Below, piece by piece: positions 16,869-24,381 of a stretch of DNA of 37,514 nt. This DNA is from Fibrobacterota bacterium (GTDB lineage Bacteria > Fibrobacterota > Chitinivibrionia > Chitinivibrionales > Chitinispirillaceae). The stretch lies in contig PLTF01000163.1 of the NCBI GenBank assembly GCA_003164335.1, forward strand, positions 2,647 to 40,160, written 5' to 3'. The translations under genes and the position numbers were made by a program. Each line of letters begins with the position of its first letter. The first letter of the stretch is position 1. The notes beneath the pieces are model-generated. The model was not told the origin of the DNA. It was given only the letters and a program-made list of their open reading frames with translations, and searched no databases.

Positions 16869-18116
16869 ATGATTCGAAAACTACTGGTTGTCGGTGCGAT
16901 GCTCTGGATGTGCGGCGAAAGCCGGGCCGAAAAATTCAATCTCAACATCTATGCGGGACGATACGACAGCATTCCGATCGGCATCGTTGATTTCAGGCAA
17001 TCAGGCACGGCGCTCGGGCCGGACGCCCTGCCCTCGGCCGTCATTGCAGGAGACTTCGACCTGTCCGGCCGGTTCCAGGTGGTCCGGAAGCCCGCATTCG
17101 ACAGCGCCGCGTTTGCAGCGCAGAATGTCGGCCTCTATATCGACGGAGAGGTTTCGCAGTCGGGCAGTACCATCGTTCTCTCCTGCAATGTCAATGACAT
17201 CAATGCACGCGAACCCCTGCTTAAAAAGGAGTACCGGTGTCCGGCATCGCAGCTGCGCGCAACAGTTCATGGGTTTTCGAACGAGCTTTACACGCTCCTG
17301 TTCGGCGACAGGGGCATTTTTCTCTCCCGGATCCTTTGCGTCAGGTCGGCCGGCAGCACCAAAAATATCGCCATCATGGATTTCGACGGGTTTAACAGCC
17401 GGTACCTCACCGGCGGCAAGGCGCTGAACATCTTCCCGGCATTTGCCGACTCCACCACCTTCGTCTTTACCTCCTACTTGCGAGGAAAGCCGGATATCTA
17501 TCGCGAGCCGATCCGCGGCGGTGCGGTCTCGGTCGTCGCCGCCAGCCGCGGTATTCAGTACTCGGCGCGCGTGTCGCCGGTAGACGAGACGGTGGTCTAC
17601 GCCTCGTCGGTGCGCGGCAGTCTCGATATTTACACCTGCGCGCTCGACGGGAGCGGCAAGAAACAATTGACCTTCGGCAATGGACGGATCGAGACCGCGC
17701 CCTGCTGGTCCCCGAACGGCTACCAGATTGCCTACACCTCGGACCGCTCGGGCAATCCGCAGATTTGCGTCATGGACGCCGACGGGGGGAACCAGCACCG
17801 CATCACCCATGTCAGCGGCTACTGCGACGCCCCCGCGTGGTCGCCGAAGGGCGACCGGATCGCCTTTACGTCAATGGGCGCCGAGGGCAAGCTCGACATC
17901 TGGACGGTGTTTCCCGACGGATCCAACGAGGTCCGATTGACTAATGGACCCGGGCACCATGAGTATCCCGCCTGGTCGCCCGACGGCATGCTCATCGGCT
18001 ATATTACCCGGCTCGGGGGGAGGAGCGACTTCTATGTCATGAAACCCGACGGGAGCCATGTGCGGCAGGTAACGAAAACGGGGGATGTTTCGATGCCGGA
18101 ATGGGAACACTTCTAA
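16869..18116 (+). CDS. tolB: TolB periplasmic beta-propeller protein
   Basis: TolB is the periplasmic partner of Pal and TolA. The 415-residue protein begins with a signal peptide (about residues 1-20, ending SRAEK). An N-terminal alpha/beta domain follows (IPIGIVDF and GDFDLSGRFQVV), then a beta-propeller with repeated WSPNG, WSPKGDRIAFTS and WSPDGMLIGYIT blades, each followed by a D.W/Y..D.DG step. It ends MPEWEHF. Length matches TolB. It lies 7 bases behind the tolA-like gene. The usual next gene, pal, is absent; a REP-like repeat and a RAYT follow instead. Confidence 0.95.
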   Translation: MIRKLLVVGAMLWMCGESRAEKFNLNIYAGRYDSIPIGIVDFRQSGTALGPDALPSAVIAGDFDLSGRFQVVRKPAFDSAAFAAQNVGLYIDGEVSQSGSTIVLSCNVNDINAREPLLKKEYRCPASQLRATVHGFSNELYTLLFGDRGIFLSRILCVRSAGSTKNIAIMDFDGFNSRYLTGGKALNIFPAFADSTTFVFTSYLRGKPDIYREPIRGGAVSVVAASRGIQYSARVSPVDETVVYASSVRGSLDIYTCALDGSGKKQLTFGNGRIETAPCWSPNGYQIAYTSDRSGNPQICVMDADGGNQHRITHVSGYCDAPAWSPKGDRIAFTSMGAEGKLDIWTVFPDGSNEVRLTNGPGHHEYPAWSPDGMLIGYITRLGGRSDFYVMKPDGSHVRQVTKTGDVSMPEWEHF

Positions 18117-18124
18117 GTAATTTT

Positions 18125-18174
18125 GGTGGGGGAACCGCGCTCAGTGCGAGGTGCTGGTTTCTGAAGGGGCCACC
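18125..18174. repeat. REP-like element, family 1, copy C (degenerate)
   Basis: The element starts GGTGGGGGAACCGCGC eight bases after the tolB stop, but its right arm is decayed and only GGGGCCACCAAG remains recognisable. It lies directly before the RAYT gene, as expected if this transposase family and the repeat are associated. Confidence 0.6.
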
Positions 18175-18217
18175 AAGGCGGTGGTCTGTAAGATAAGGAA
18201 GACGGGGTGAAGTCACG

Positions 18218-19255
18218 ATGAGTGGCGGCGATTATACCATTACCGGTTATCATAATCGTCATTCTTTGCGATTGCGCGGGTACGATTATTCGCAACCGGG
18301 TGCATATTTTATTACCTTATGCATAAATGATCATACGCAAAGACTTTTCGGACGGGTAGAGGATGGCAATATGATAAAGAGCCCCCTGGCCGAAATTGTT
18401 GCAAATTGCTGGAACGGTTTACCCGGTCATTTCCCTTGCATCAGCCTTGACGAATCAATTATCATGCCGGATCATTTTCATGGAATTGTCGTTATCCGTT
18501 GTCCTCTCGTAGGGGTCGGGTTCCCCGACCCTGAATTTCCCAAAGCCGATGACCGCACCGTAGGGGTCGGATTCCCCGACCCAGAATTTCCCAAAGCTGA
18601 TGACCGCACCGTAGGGGTCGGATTCCCCGACCCAGAATTTCCCAAAGCTGATGACCGCGCCGTAGGGGTCGGATTCCCCGACCCTGAATTTCCCAAAGCT
18701 GATGACCGCACCGTAGGGGTCGGGTTCCCCGACCCTGAATTTCCCAAAGCTGATGACCGCACCGTAGGGGCCGGATTCCCCGACCCTGAATTTCCCAAAG
18801 CCGATGACCGCACCGTAGGGGTCGGATTCCCCGACCCAGAATTTCCCAAAGCTGATAACTGCGCCAAAGGGGTCGGATTCCCCGACCCTGAATTTCCCAA
18901 AGCCGATGACCGCGCCAAAGGGCGCGATGACCGCGCCCCTACGTTGGGATCCATCATGGCGTATTTCAAATACCAGACCACGAAACAAATCAATGCATAT
19001 CGACATTGCGGTATTTGCAAAATCTGGCAACGGAATTTCTATGACCACATCATTCGAGATGAAAAATCTTGTTATTACATTCGGGATTATATCAAAAATA
19101 ATCCCTCAAATTGGCAGATCAATGTCGAAAGCCACCTGGAAAAAGAAATCCGGGAATTTGAACGGTGGGATACCGTGGAATCGGAGCAATCCAAGTTCAG
19201 CAAAGATAAAAAAACAGGTGAAAACGGGAGATTCGGTGAAAAATCTATTTTATAA
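18218..19255 (+). CDS. REP-associated tyrosine transposase (RAYT, Y1/IS200-like) with internal repeat array
   Basis: RAYTs are domesticated single-strand HUH/Y1 transposases thought to mobilise short palindromic repeats. The N-terminal part (RLRGYDYSQPGAYFITLC and ESIIMPDHFHGIVVI, HUH histidines 86 and 88) and the C-terminal part (WQRNFYDHIIRDEK, with Tyr275 as the likely nucleophile, then YIRDYIKNNPSNW) match the family. Between them residues 98-233 are eight copies of a 17-residue unit like VGVGFPDPEFPKADDRT, encoded by a DNA tandem array. The frame stays open through the insertion. Base composition outside the array is more AT-rich than in the neighbours. It interrupts the tol gene set between tolB and cpoB. 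Whether the enlarged protein is active is unknown. Confidence 0.9.
   Translation: MSGGDYTITGYHNRHSLRLRGYDYSQPGAYFITLCINDHTQRLFGRVEDGNMIKSPLAEIVANCWNGLPGHFPCISLDESIIMPDHFHGIVVIRCPLVGVGFPDPEFPKADDRTVGVGFPDPEFPKADDRTVGVGFPDPEFPKADDRAVGVGFPDPEFPKADDRTVGVGFPDPEFPKADDRTVGAGFPDPEFPKADDRTVGVGFPDPEFPKADNCAKGVGFPDPEFPKADDRAKGRDDRAPTLGSIMAYFKYQTTKQINAYRHCGICKIWQRNFYDHIIRDEKSCYYIRDYIKNNPSNWQINVESHLEKEIREFERWDTVESEQSKFSKDKKTGENGRFGEKSIL
18509..18916 (+). repeat. Eight tandem 51-bp palindromic repeats inside the RAYT gene
   Basis: Units start at 18509, 18560, 18611, 18662, 18713, 18764, 18815 and 18866, each exactly 51 bases (17 codons) with only a few substitutions. Each has a hairpin with GGGTCGG and CCGACCC arms around about five bases, followed by GAATTTCCCAAAGC. 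The array opens with GTAGGGG and is followed at 18936-18942 by CCCCTAC, its reverse complement. This suggests that one ancestral GTAGGGG...CCCCTAC palindrome was expanded internally. Confidence 0.95.
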
Positions 19256-19311
19256 ATGTTCACCCAGTTCCTGAAAATTATTATTAGCTATCACCAAGGA
19301 TGGAGAATTCC

Positions 19312-20070
19312 ATGAAAAAAATGATTCTTAAATGCACTGTCGTTTTCCTTCCTCTGATTATTCTCCAATCCTGCTCCTCCATCACCGTCCTGCGAACGCG
19401 GGAACTCAACGCAGTGCGGGATTCGCTGAAAATAGAAATCGCCGCGCTGGATAAGAAAATCTCGGACCAGCAGCAGGAGCAGAACGAGCTTCTGCGCCAG
19501 ATCCGCGCCGATCAGCAGGTGCGGTTCAGCGATCTCGACCAGAAGATCATCGAACTCGGGAGCAACCTCTCGGAAAACCAGTACCGGCTCTCGAAGATTT
19601 ACGAGAACACCTCGGATGTCCAGAAGCAGCTCCAGGCGAAGCTCGTGGCCGACTCAACCTCGGCAAAAACCCAGAGCTCGGAGATCGACAAGCTCTTCCA
19701 GATTGCCAACAGCGATTTCAACGCCGGACGGTTCGACATCGCGCGGAGCGGCTTCCAGGATCTTGCCACCCGGTTCCCGGAAACCACGCAGGGACAGGAA
19801 TCGCAGTTCTGGATAGGGGAGTGCTTCTATGCCGGCAAGGACTACGATAAGGCCGAATCGGCTCTTCTCCTGTATGTAAGGAACTACCCGCAGGGCGCAA
19901 AAGCCTGCACCGCGCTCTACAAGCTCGGGCTCTGCTACGAGAAACTTGACAAGAAAAAATCCCAGGAACTGGTCTGGAAAAAACTGGTTGAAAAATACCC
20001 GGAATCGGATGAAGCAAAACTGATACGGACGAAGGATAAGGATAAGGGGAAGGGGAAGAAAGAAGAATAA
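19312..20070 (+). CDS. cpoB: CpoB/YbgF-like TPR lipoprotein of the Tol system
   Basis: CpoB coordinates outer-membrane constriction with peptidoglycan synthesis together with Tol. The 252-residue protein has a lipoprotein signal peptide with lipobox LQSC (Cys about residue 21). A coiled-coil region follows (about 25-115, rich in Gln, Glu, Lys and Asp), then TPR repeats in ANSDFNAGRFDIARSGFQDLATRFPET, GECFYAGKDYDKAESALLLYVRNYP and KLGLCYEKLDKKKSQELVWKKLVEKYPES. The tail is Lys-rich. Start 19312 is chosen over 19300 because AAGGATGGAG lies at good spacing upstream. E. coli CpoB is not a lipoprotein, but lipidated homologues occur. It is separated from tolB by the RAYT. Confidence 0.88.
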   Translation: MKKMILKCTVVFLPLIILQSCSSITVLRTRELNAVRDSLKIEIAALDKKISDQQQEQNELLRQIRADQQVRFSDLDQKIIELGSNLSENQYRLSKIYENTSDVQKQLQAKLVADSTSAKTQSSEIDKLFQIANSDFNAGRFDIARSGFQDLATRFPETTQGQESQFWIGECFYAGKDYDKAESALLLYVRNYPQGAKACTALYKLGLCYEKLDKKKSQELVWKKLVEKYPESDEAKLIRTKDKDKGKGKKEE

Positions 20071-20187
20071 AATCAAGGTCAACTTCTGGGCGTTCCGGAA
20101 GGCACCCTATGTCCTCGCTAACGCAAAGTCAAAAGATATTAAAAGGGGCTCAAAATCTTGACTCCCGGGGGATTTGCAAAATCCTTT

Positions 20188-20220
20188 ATGTTTTTTCTAC
20201 CATAGGTGAGCGTTGCGGGA
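20188..20220. repeat. Dispersed inverted repeat, copy 2
   Basis: This is the reverse-complement partner of 1-33, with 29 of 33 positions identical. It is followed by a further imperfect palindrome (AGTGGGTG near 20220 with CGCCCACT near 20254), so the structured repeat probably extends to about 20270. It fills the space before the DOPA-dioxygenase-like gene. Confidence 0.55.
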
Positions 20221-20290
20221 GTGGGTGAGCGTCCGCTGAAGGCGAACATCGCCGCCCACTTCCGCCACCAGAGGCTATTAAGGAGACGAT

Positions 20291-21091
20291 ATGACTCAAA
20301 ACTCACCTACCCGATTTCCTGTATTATTTATTGGTCACGGGTCGCCGATGAATGCTATCGAGGACAATATTTTTTCCCAAAAATGGCAGGAATTGGGCAA
20401 ATCCCTTCCTGTTCCCCGCGCAATCCTTTGCATTTCGGCTCATTGGGAGACCGACGGTACCTGTGCAACCGCGATGCCGCACCCGCGAACCATCCACGAC
20501 TTCCGGGCCTTTCCGCCGGAGCTATACGAAAAAACCTATCCCGCGCCCGGAGACCCGCTGCTTGCGGAACAGTGCAGTCGGATTATCACCGCCGCTGCTG
20601 TCGGTCTCGACCGTGATTGGGGTCTCGACCACGGAACCTGGAGCGTTCTCTCCCGCATGTATCCCGGCGCCGCTATCCCGGTTGTCCAGTTGAGTCTCGA
20701 CCGGACAAAGCCGGGTTCCTTCCATTATGCTCTTGCAAAGGAACTCGCGCCTCTGCGCGAGCAGGGGATCCTCATCATCGGCAGTGGAAACATGGTCCAT
20801 AACCTCGGTCGGATGAGGGTAATGGGCGCCGATTTCAACGAGCCGTTCGGGTTCGACTGGGCGCTGGAAGCGAATGAGCTTTTCAAGAAACTGCTGCAGG
20901 AGCGGCACCACGCCGAGCTTGCCGACTACCGTTCCCTGGGAAGCGCCGCACGCCTTGCCATACCTACCAATGAACACTACCTTCCTATGCTCTACGCCAT
21001 TGCGCTCCAGCGCGAGGATGAGGAGATCTCATTTTTTAACGACCTGCCGGTAGCCGGGTCGCTGACCATGACCTCTTTTACCATCGGGTAG
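20291..21091 (+). CDS. ygiD: Extradiol ring-cleavage dioxygenase, YgiD/DODA class III family
   Basis: The family comprises metal-dependent class III extradiol dioxygenases; E. coli YgiD opens the ring of L-DOPA. The 266-residue protein has the expected metal ligands His16 (FIGHGSP), His51 (ISAHWET) and His229 (NEHYLP), and the likely catalytic His170 (GSGNMVHNL). It also has DHGTWSVL around His114. Spacing matches E. coli YgiD (His22, His57, His177, His234) closely. The natural substrate here is unknown. AAGGAG lies about 10 bases before the ATG. It appears to be a single-gene unit. Confidence 0.92.
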   Translation: MTQNSPTRFPVLFIGHGSPMNAIEDNIFSQKWQELGKSLPVPRAILCISAHWETDGTCATAMPHPRTIHDFRAFPPELYEKTYPAPGDPLLAEQCSRIITAAAVGLDRDWGLDHGTWSVLSRMYPGAAIPVVQLSLDRTKPGSFHYALAKELAPLREQGILIIGSGNMVHNLGRMRVMGADFNEPFGFDWALEANELFKKLLQERHHAELADYRSLGSAARLAIPTNEHYLPMLYAIALQREDEEISFFNDLPVAGSLTMTSFTIG

Positions 21092-21149
21092 GTGGCAGGA
21101 CTCCTTCTGCCATGGTATAATCTGAAGAGATCCGGCAGAGATCATTTAT

Positions 21150-21178
21150 TTGACTTTGCCGTGTTTAACAGGTATATT
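21150..21178 (+). promoter_or_regulatory. Sigma-70-type promoter of the tetR gene
   Basis: TTGACT (21150-21155) and TATATT (21173-21178) are separated by exactly 17 bases, close to the consensus. The -10 box runs into the palindromic operator at 21177-21198, so a bound repressor would block RNA polymerase. This supports autoregulation. Confidence 0.75.
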
Positions 21179-21198
21179 AATGAATAGGTATTCATTAA
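21177..21198. promoter_or_regulatory. Palindromic operator before tetR
   Basis: A perfect inverted repeat has arms TTAATGAATA and TATTCATTAA around GG. Its core, TAATGAA-N6-TTCATTA, recurs at 21856-21875 before the TolC gene. Location on the -10 box and upstream of a TetR gene suggests that this regulator binds here. Confidence 0.8.
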
Positions 21199-21217
21199 TA
21201 AGGAAATTCGAAGGACT

Positions 21218-21826
21218 ATGAGAACCCGAGAGGGAAATAAGGAAAAGGAGATTTTCGAAGCGGCCATCAAGGTTTTTGCCGAGCAGGGATATTTCAAGGC
21301 GACGATCAGCCATATCGCTTCCGCCGCCGGGCTCGCAACCGGAACCGTGTATCTCTATTTCGGCAAGAAGGAGAGTATCCTGCTCAAAATATTCGAGCAG
21401 GTATGGGGTGAGCTCTTCAGGCAGATTGAACGCCTTCACGACCGCGCTGATCTGGATTCCCGCGAGAAATTCGAGACCATCATCGATGCGCTCTTCGATT
21501 ACTTCACCTCAAACCCCTCGCTGGCGCTGGTATTTGTGAACGAGCAGCAGCATCTCATCCGCAAAGATGCGGAACATTTTACCCGTTTTTACAACAAAAC
21601 CATGGTCTTGAGCGAGACCCTCATGCAGGAGGGAATCAGCGATGGAGTATTTAATCCATATATCGATGCTCCGGTATTCAGCGCCTTCTTTTTCGGCGGC
21701 CTGCGCCATCTCCTGCACCAGTGGGCGGAAAACCGTCCGGGATTCTCGCTTGGCGAAATCCGCCAGACCATGAAACTCGTTGTGTTTCACGGAATCGGGA
21801 CGAGCGCGGACGAACATCAGGCATGA
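21218..21826 (+). CDS. TetR-family transcriptional repressor of the adjacent efflux operon
   Basis: The 202-residue protein has the TetR N-terminal helix-turn-helix: IFEAAIKVFAEQGYFKATISHIASAAGLATGTVYLYFGKKESIL (about residues 12-55). A helical ligand-binding domain of the usual size follows. AAGGA precedes the ATG. It lies in front of, and in the same direction as, a TolC/HlyD/ABC-2 export set. The same palindrome sits at its own promoter and before the TolC gene, so it probably represses both and is released by an exported or toxic ligand. The ligand is unknown; the family includes FadR-like and multidrug-responsive members. Confidence 0.93.
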   Translation: MRTREGNKEKEIFEAAIKVFAEQGYFKATISHIASAAGLATGTVYLYFGKKESILLKIFEQVWGELFRQIERLHDRADLDSREKFETIIDALFDYFTSNPSLALVFVNEQQHLIRKDAEHFTRFYNKTMVLSETLMQEGISDGVFNPYIDAPVFSAFFFGGLRHLLHQWAENRPGFSLGEIRQTMKLVVFHGIGTSADEHQA

Positions 21827-21854
21827 TCCGGCATTACTGATCGTGGTTTATCTA

Positions 21855-21876
21855 ATAATGAATTAATGTTCATTAT
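21855..21876. promoter_or_regulatory. Second operator, before the TolC-family gene, with overlapping -10 box
   Basis: The arms ATAATGAA and TTCATTAT lie around TTAATG, with the same 7-base half-sites and 6-base spacing as the site before tetR. A consensus TATAAT at 21874-21879 overlaps its right edge, although no good -35 box was found. It lies 28 bases behind the tetR stop codon, implying a separate regulated promoter for the export genes. Confidence 0.75.
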
Positions 21877-21882
21877 AATGGA

Positions 21883-23403
21883 TTGGAAAAACAAACTATT
21901 TATTGGCGAATAGTGCGAATTGTCCTTGCCGCCGGAGCGTTCCTGGTCGCCGGGGGTATCGGCCTTATAGCCGCTGAGACCAGGAACCTTACGATCGATC
22001 AAGCCGCTGCCATGGCGCTGGCCAATAACGATAAGATCCGGCAGTATGAAGAGCGGCTTGCCCAGCGGAAGTTCGACGAGAGGGGCTCCATCGGAGCCTT
22101 TTTTCCGTCTATCGGCCTGAGCGGCGGTTATACGCACCTGGACAAGCCCCTGACCTTTAATCTGGATCCTATCCGGAGCGCCATGCTGAGCCTCGAAGCA
22201 TCCGATCAGGTGAAATTTGCCAGTATCGCCTCACAGATGGCAGGCGGTTCCGCAATTACCGACCCGTCGTCGGCCAGTTACCAGTCTATTTACCAGAAGG
22301 CCTACAGTACCCTGAGCAGCGAGGTGCCTGACTTCATCGATACGTTGCAGAAGCAGAATTTCCCGAGTGCACAGGTGACAGCGGTCTTGCCGCTATTTAC
22401 CGGTGGCAGGATCGTGGCCGGCGTACGGGTTGCCCGCGCTGAATCGGATGTGTCCTCCCTTGAGCTTGATGACGAGCGCAATAAAACCCTGCAGGAAACA
22501 ATCGATAACTATCTGGCGGTGTTACTCCTGAACAATGTTATTGCCGTTCGCACCGACGTGCGTGATGCCATGCTTGTGCATTGCGGTCAGGCGGAAAAAC
22601 TTGCTTCACAGGGGATTATAGCCCGCTACCATCTGTTACGGGCAAAGGTGGCGGTCTCCGATGCCGAGCGCAATCTGGCGGAGGAACAGGACCGGCTTGC
22701 CGTGGCGCTTATGGCGCTGCGGAAATCGCTCTCGCTCGACGAGCATGCCGATATCCAGGCTTCGGACAGCCTGGTGTATCGCCCTCTGCCCGACTCGGTT
22801 GATGGCTTTGAGGCGGCGGCATCGACCGGACAGCCGCTCCTTTGTCTTATCGGCCGGAAGAAAGTTCTTGCTTCACAGAAGGTAGCGGCACAGGAAGGTT
22901 CAATGCTGCCGCAAATCGCGGCATTCGGACAGTATGCGTTTTTCCCCTCGTATCTTTCGGCACTGCAGCCGCAATGGGTCGTTGGCGTCAATGCAACGGT
23001 GCCGCTTTTTGCCGGCGGCCGCAACATTGCCTCGCTGCGCTCGGCACGCCACCTGGTCAAGGAGGTCGATGCGCTCGAATCGTCGGTGCGGCAGGATGTT
23101 TCGCTCTGGGTTACCAAAGCTTATCGTGAGATGCGCGCAGCTGAGCAGCGTTACCGGCGAATCGGCGTCGATGAGGAGCTTGCCGCAGAAAACCTGCGGC
23201 AGTGCCGAAGCCGTTTCGATGCCGGTTACGGCACCTCGCTCGAGGTTATCGATGCCCAGCTTATCATGGAACGAAACCATATCGACCGCCTGGTTGCGCT
23301 ATTCGATTACTATCATGCCATGACCGATCTCTATACCGCGGCCGGGCGGACCTCCTCGGTTGTCGAATTTCTATCATCGAAAGGATCATCCCATGCGCAG
23401 TAA
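21883..23403 (+). CDS. TolC-family outer-membrane efflux protein
   Basis: The protein should form the outer-membrane channel of a tripartite exporter. It has a signal-peptide-like N-terminus (IVLAAGAFLVAGGIGLIAAET) and the two-fold OEP pattern. This pattern includes LTIDQAAAMALANNDKIRQYEERLAQ, LPLFTGGRIVAGVRVARAE and the second-half equivalents ATVPLFAGGRNIASLRSARHLVKE and SRFDAGYGTSLEVIDAQL. Length, about 500 residues, is typical. The start is uncertain: TTG at 21883 gives 506 residues, but it lies at or before the expected transcription start from the TATAAT box. A GTG at 21913 gives a clean signal peptide MRIVLAAG. Its stop overlaps the start of the next gene. Confidence 0.92.
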   Translation: MEKQTIYWRIVRIVLAAGAFLVAGGIGLIAAETRNLTIDQAAAMALANNDKIRQYEERLAQRKFDERGSIGAFFPSIGLSGGYTHLDKPLTFNLDPIRSAMLSLEASDQVKFASIASQMAGGSAITDPSSASYQSIYQKAYSTLSSEVPDFIDTLQKQNFPSAQVTAVLPLFTGGRIVAGVRVARAESDVSSLELDDERNKTLQETIDNYLAVLLLNNVIAVRTDVRDAMLVHCGQAEKLASQGIIARYHLLRAKVAVSDAERNLAEEQDRLAVALMALRKSLSLDEHADIQASDSLVYRPLPDSVDGFEAAASTGQPLLCLIGRKKVLASQKVAAQEGSMLPQIAAFGQYAFFPSYLSALQPQWVVGVNATVPLFAGGRNIASLRSARHLVKEVDALESSVRQDVSLWVTKAYREMRAAEQRYRRIGVDEELAAENLRQCRSRFDAGYGTSLEVIDAQLIMERNHIDRLVALFDYYHAMTDLYTAAGRTSSVVEFLSSKGSSHAQ

Positions 23404-24373
23404 GCGCCGAGCCCTGATTGCCTCTGTTCCCGCGGTTCTCATCGCTGCAGTTGTCGTTTTTCTCCTTATCGCAGGGAACCGGCGCAGGCCGCAGATGCTT
23501 TCCGGAACCGTAGAAACCGCTCATGCCGACGCCTCATCGAAGATTCCCGGTCGTATCGACTCTCTCTTCGTGCATGAGGGCGATCCGGTGGCGAAGGGAC
23601 AGGTTATCGGCAGGCTTGAAAGCCGGGAGATGGATGCAAAGGTCGCAGGGGCGCGCGCGGTCATGGCCGCGGCGAGGGCACGGATGGAGATGGCGGCCAA
23701 CGGCCTGCGACCGGAGGAGCGGCAGGCGGCGATGAGTCTTTACGAGCAGGCGAAGGCACAGTACGAGTTGCTCGAAAAAACATGGAATCGCATAAGTAAA
23801 CTTTACGCCGACAGCGTAATCAGCACGCAGGAACGGGACCAGGTCGAGACCCAGTTTACCGCTGCGCGTGAACAGATGGAAGCGGCGAAGGCACGGTGCG
23901 ACATGGCGCAGGAGGGAGCCCGCGCAGAGGATCGCGAAGCCGCTGCCCAACTGTTTCTGCAGGCGCAGAGCGGCTATAATGAGGCATCCGCGTATGCCGG
24001 GGAGCTGTCGCTGCGCAGCCCTATAGACGGTTTTGTGGAAAAAACCATTTCGCGGGCAGGCGAAATTGTCGCGGCAGGATATCCGGTCGTGACCGTCGTC
24101 GATACGGCCGATGCCTGGGTGGTCGTCCAGGTCAGGGAGACGGCCATGGGCCGGTTCCGCATGGGTGCGACCCTTGCCGGGAAGGTTCCGGCGCTCGGCG
24201 ATACAACGGTTGATTTTCGCGTGAGCTTTGTCTCGCCCATGGCGGATTTCGCCACATGGCGGCCAACGAACCAGCGCGGGGAGTTCGATGTCCGGACTTT
24301 TGAAATTCATCTGCGGCCATCATCTCCCATTGGAGCGCTCCGGGCCGGGATGACGGTCAATTTTACCCTGTAA
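23393..24373 (+). CDS. HlyD-family periplasmic adaptor (membrane fusion protein)
   Basis: The adaptor links inner-membrane permeases to the TolC channel. The 326-residue protein has one N-terminal membrane anchor (about residues 9-30) and a lipoyl/biotinyl half-motif (SGTVETAHADASSKIPGRIDSLFVHEGDPVAKGQVIGRLE). A long alpha-hairpin rich in Ala, Glu, Gln and Arg follows (about 75-195), then the second lipoyl half (LRSPIDGFVEKTISRAGEIVAAGYPVVTVVD) and a beta domain ending RAGMTVNFTL. This is the YhiI/YbhG layout. ATG 23393 is chosen because AAAGGAT precedes it; it overlaps the end of the TolC-family gene by 11 bases. Confidence 0.93.
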   Translation: MRSKRRALIASVPAVLIAAVVVFLLIAGNRRRPQMLSGTVETAHADASSKIPGRIDSLFVHEGDPVAKGQVIGRLESREMDAKVAGARAVMAAARARMEMAANGLRPEERQAAMSLYEQAKAQYELLEKTWNRISKLYADSVISTQERDQVETQFTAAREQMEAAKARCDMAQEGARAEDREAAAQLFLQAQSGYNEASAYAGELSLRSPIDGFVEKTISRAGEIVAAGYPVVTVVDTADAWVVVQVRETAMGRFRMGATLAGKVPALGDTTVDFRVSFVSPMADFATWRPTNQRGEFDVRTFEIHLRPSSPIGALRAGMTVNFTL

Positions 24374-24381
24374 GGTACTGC

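Noticed and set aside
18509-18916. Tandem array read as a CRISPR
   Set aside because: The units are contiguous and nearly identical without variable spacers, are exactly 17 codons, and lie inside an open reading frame.
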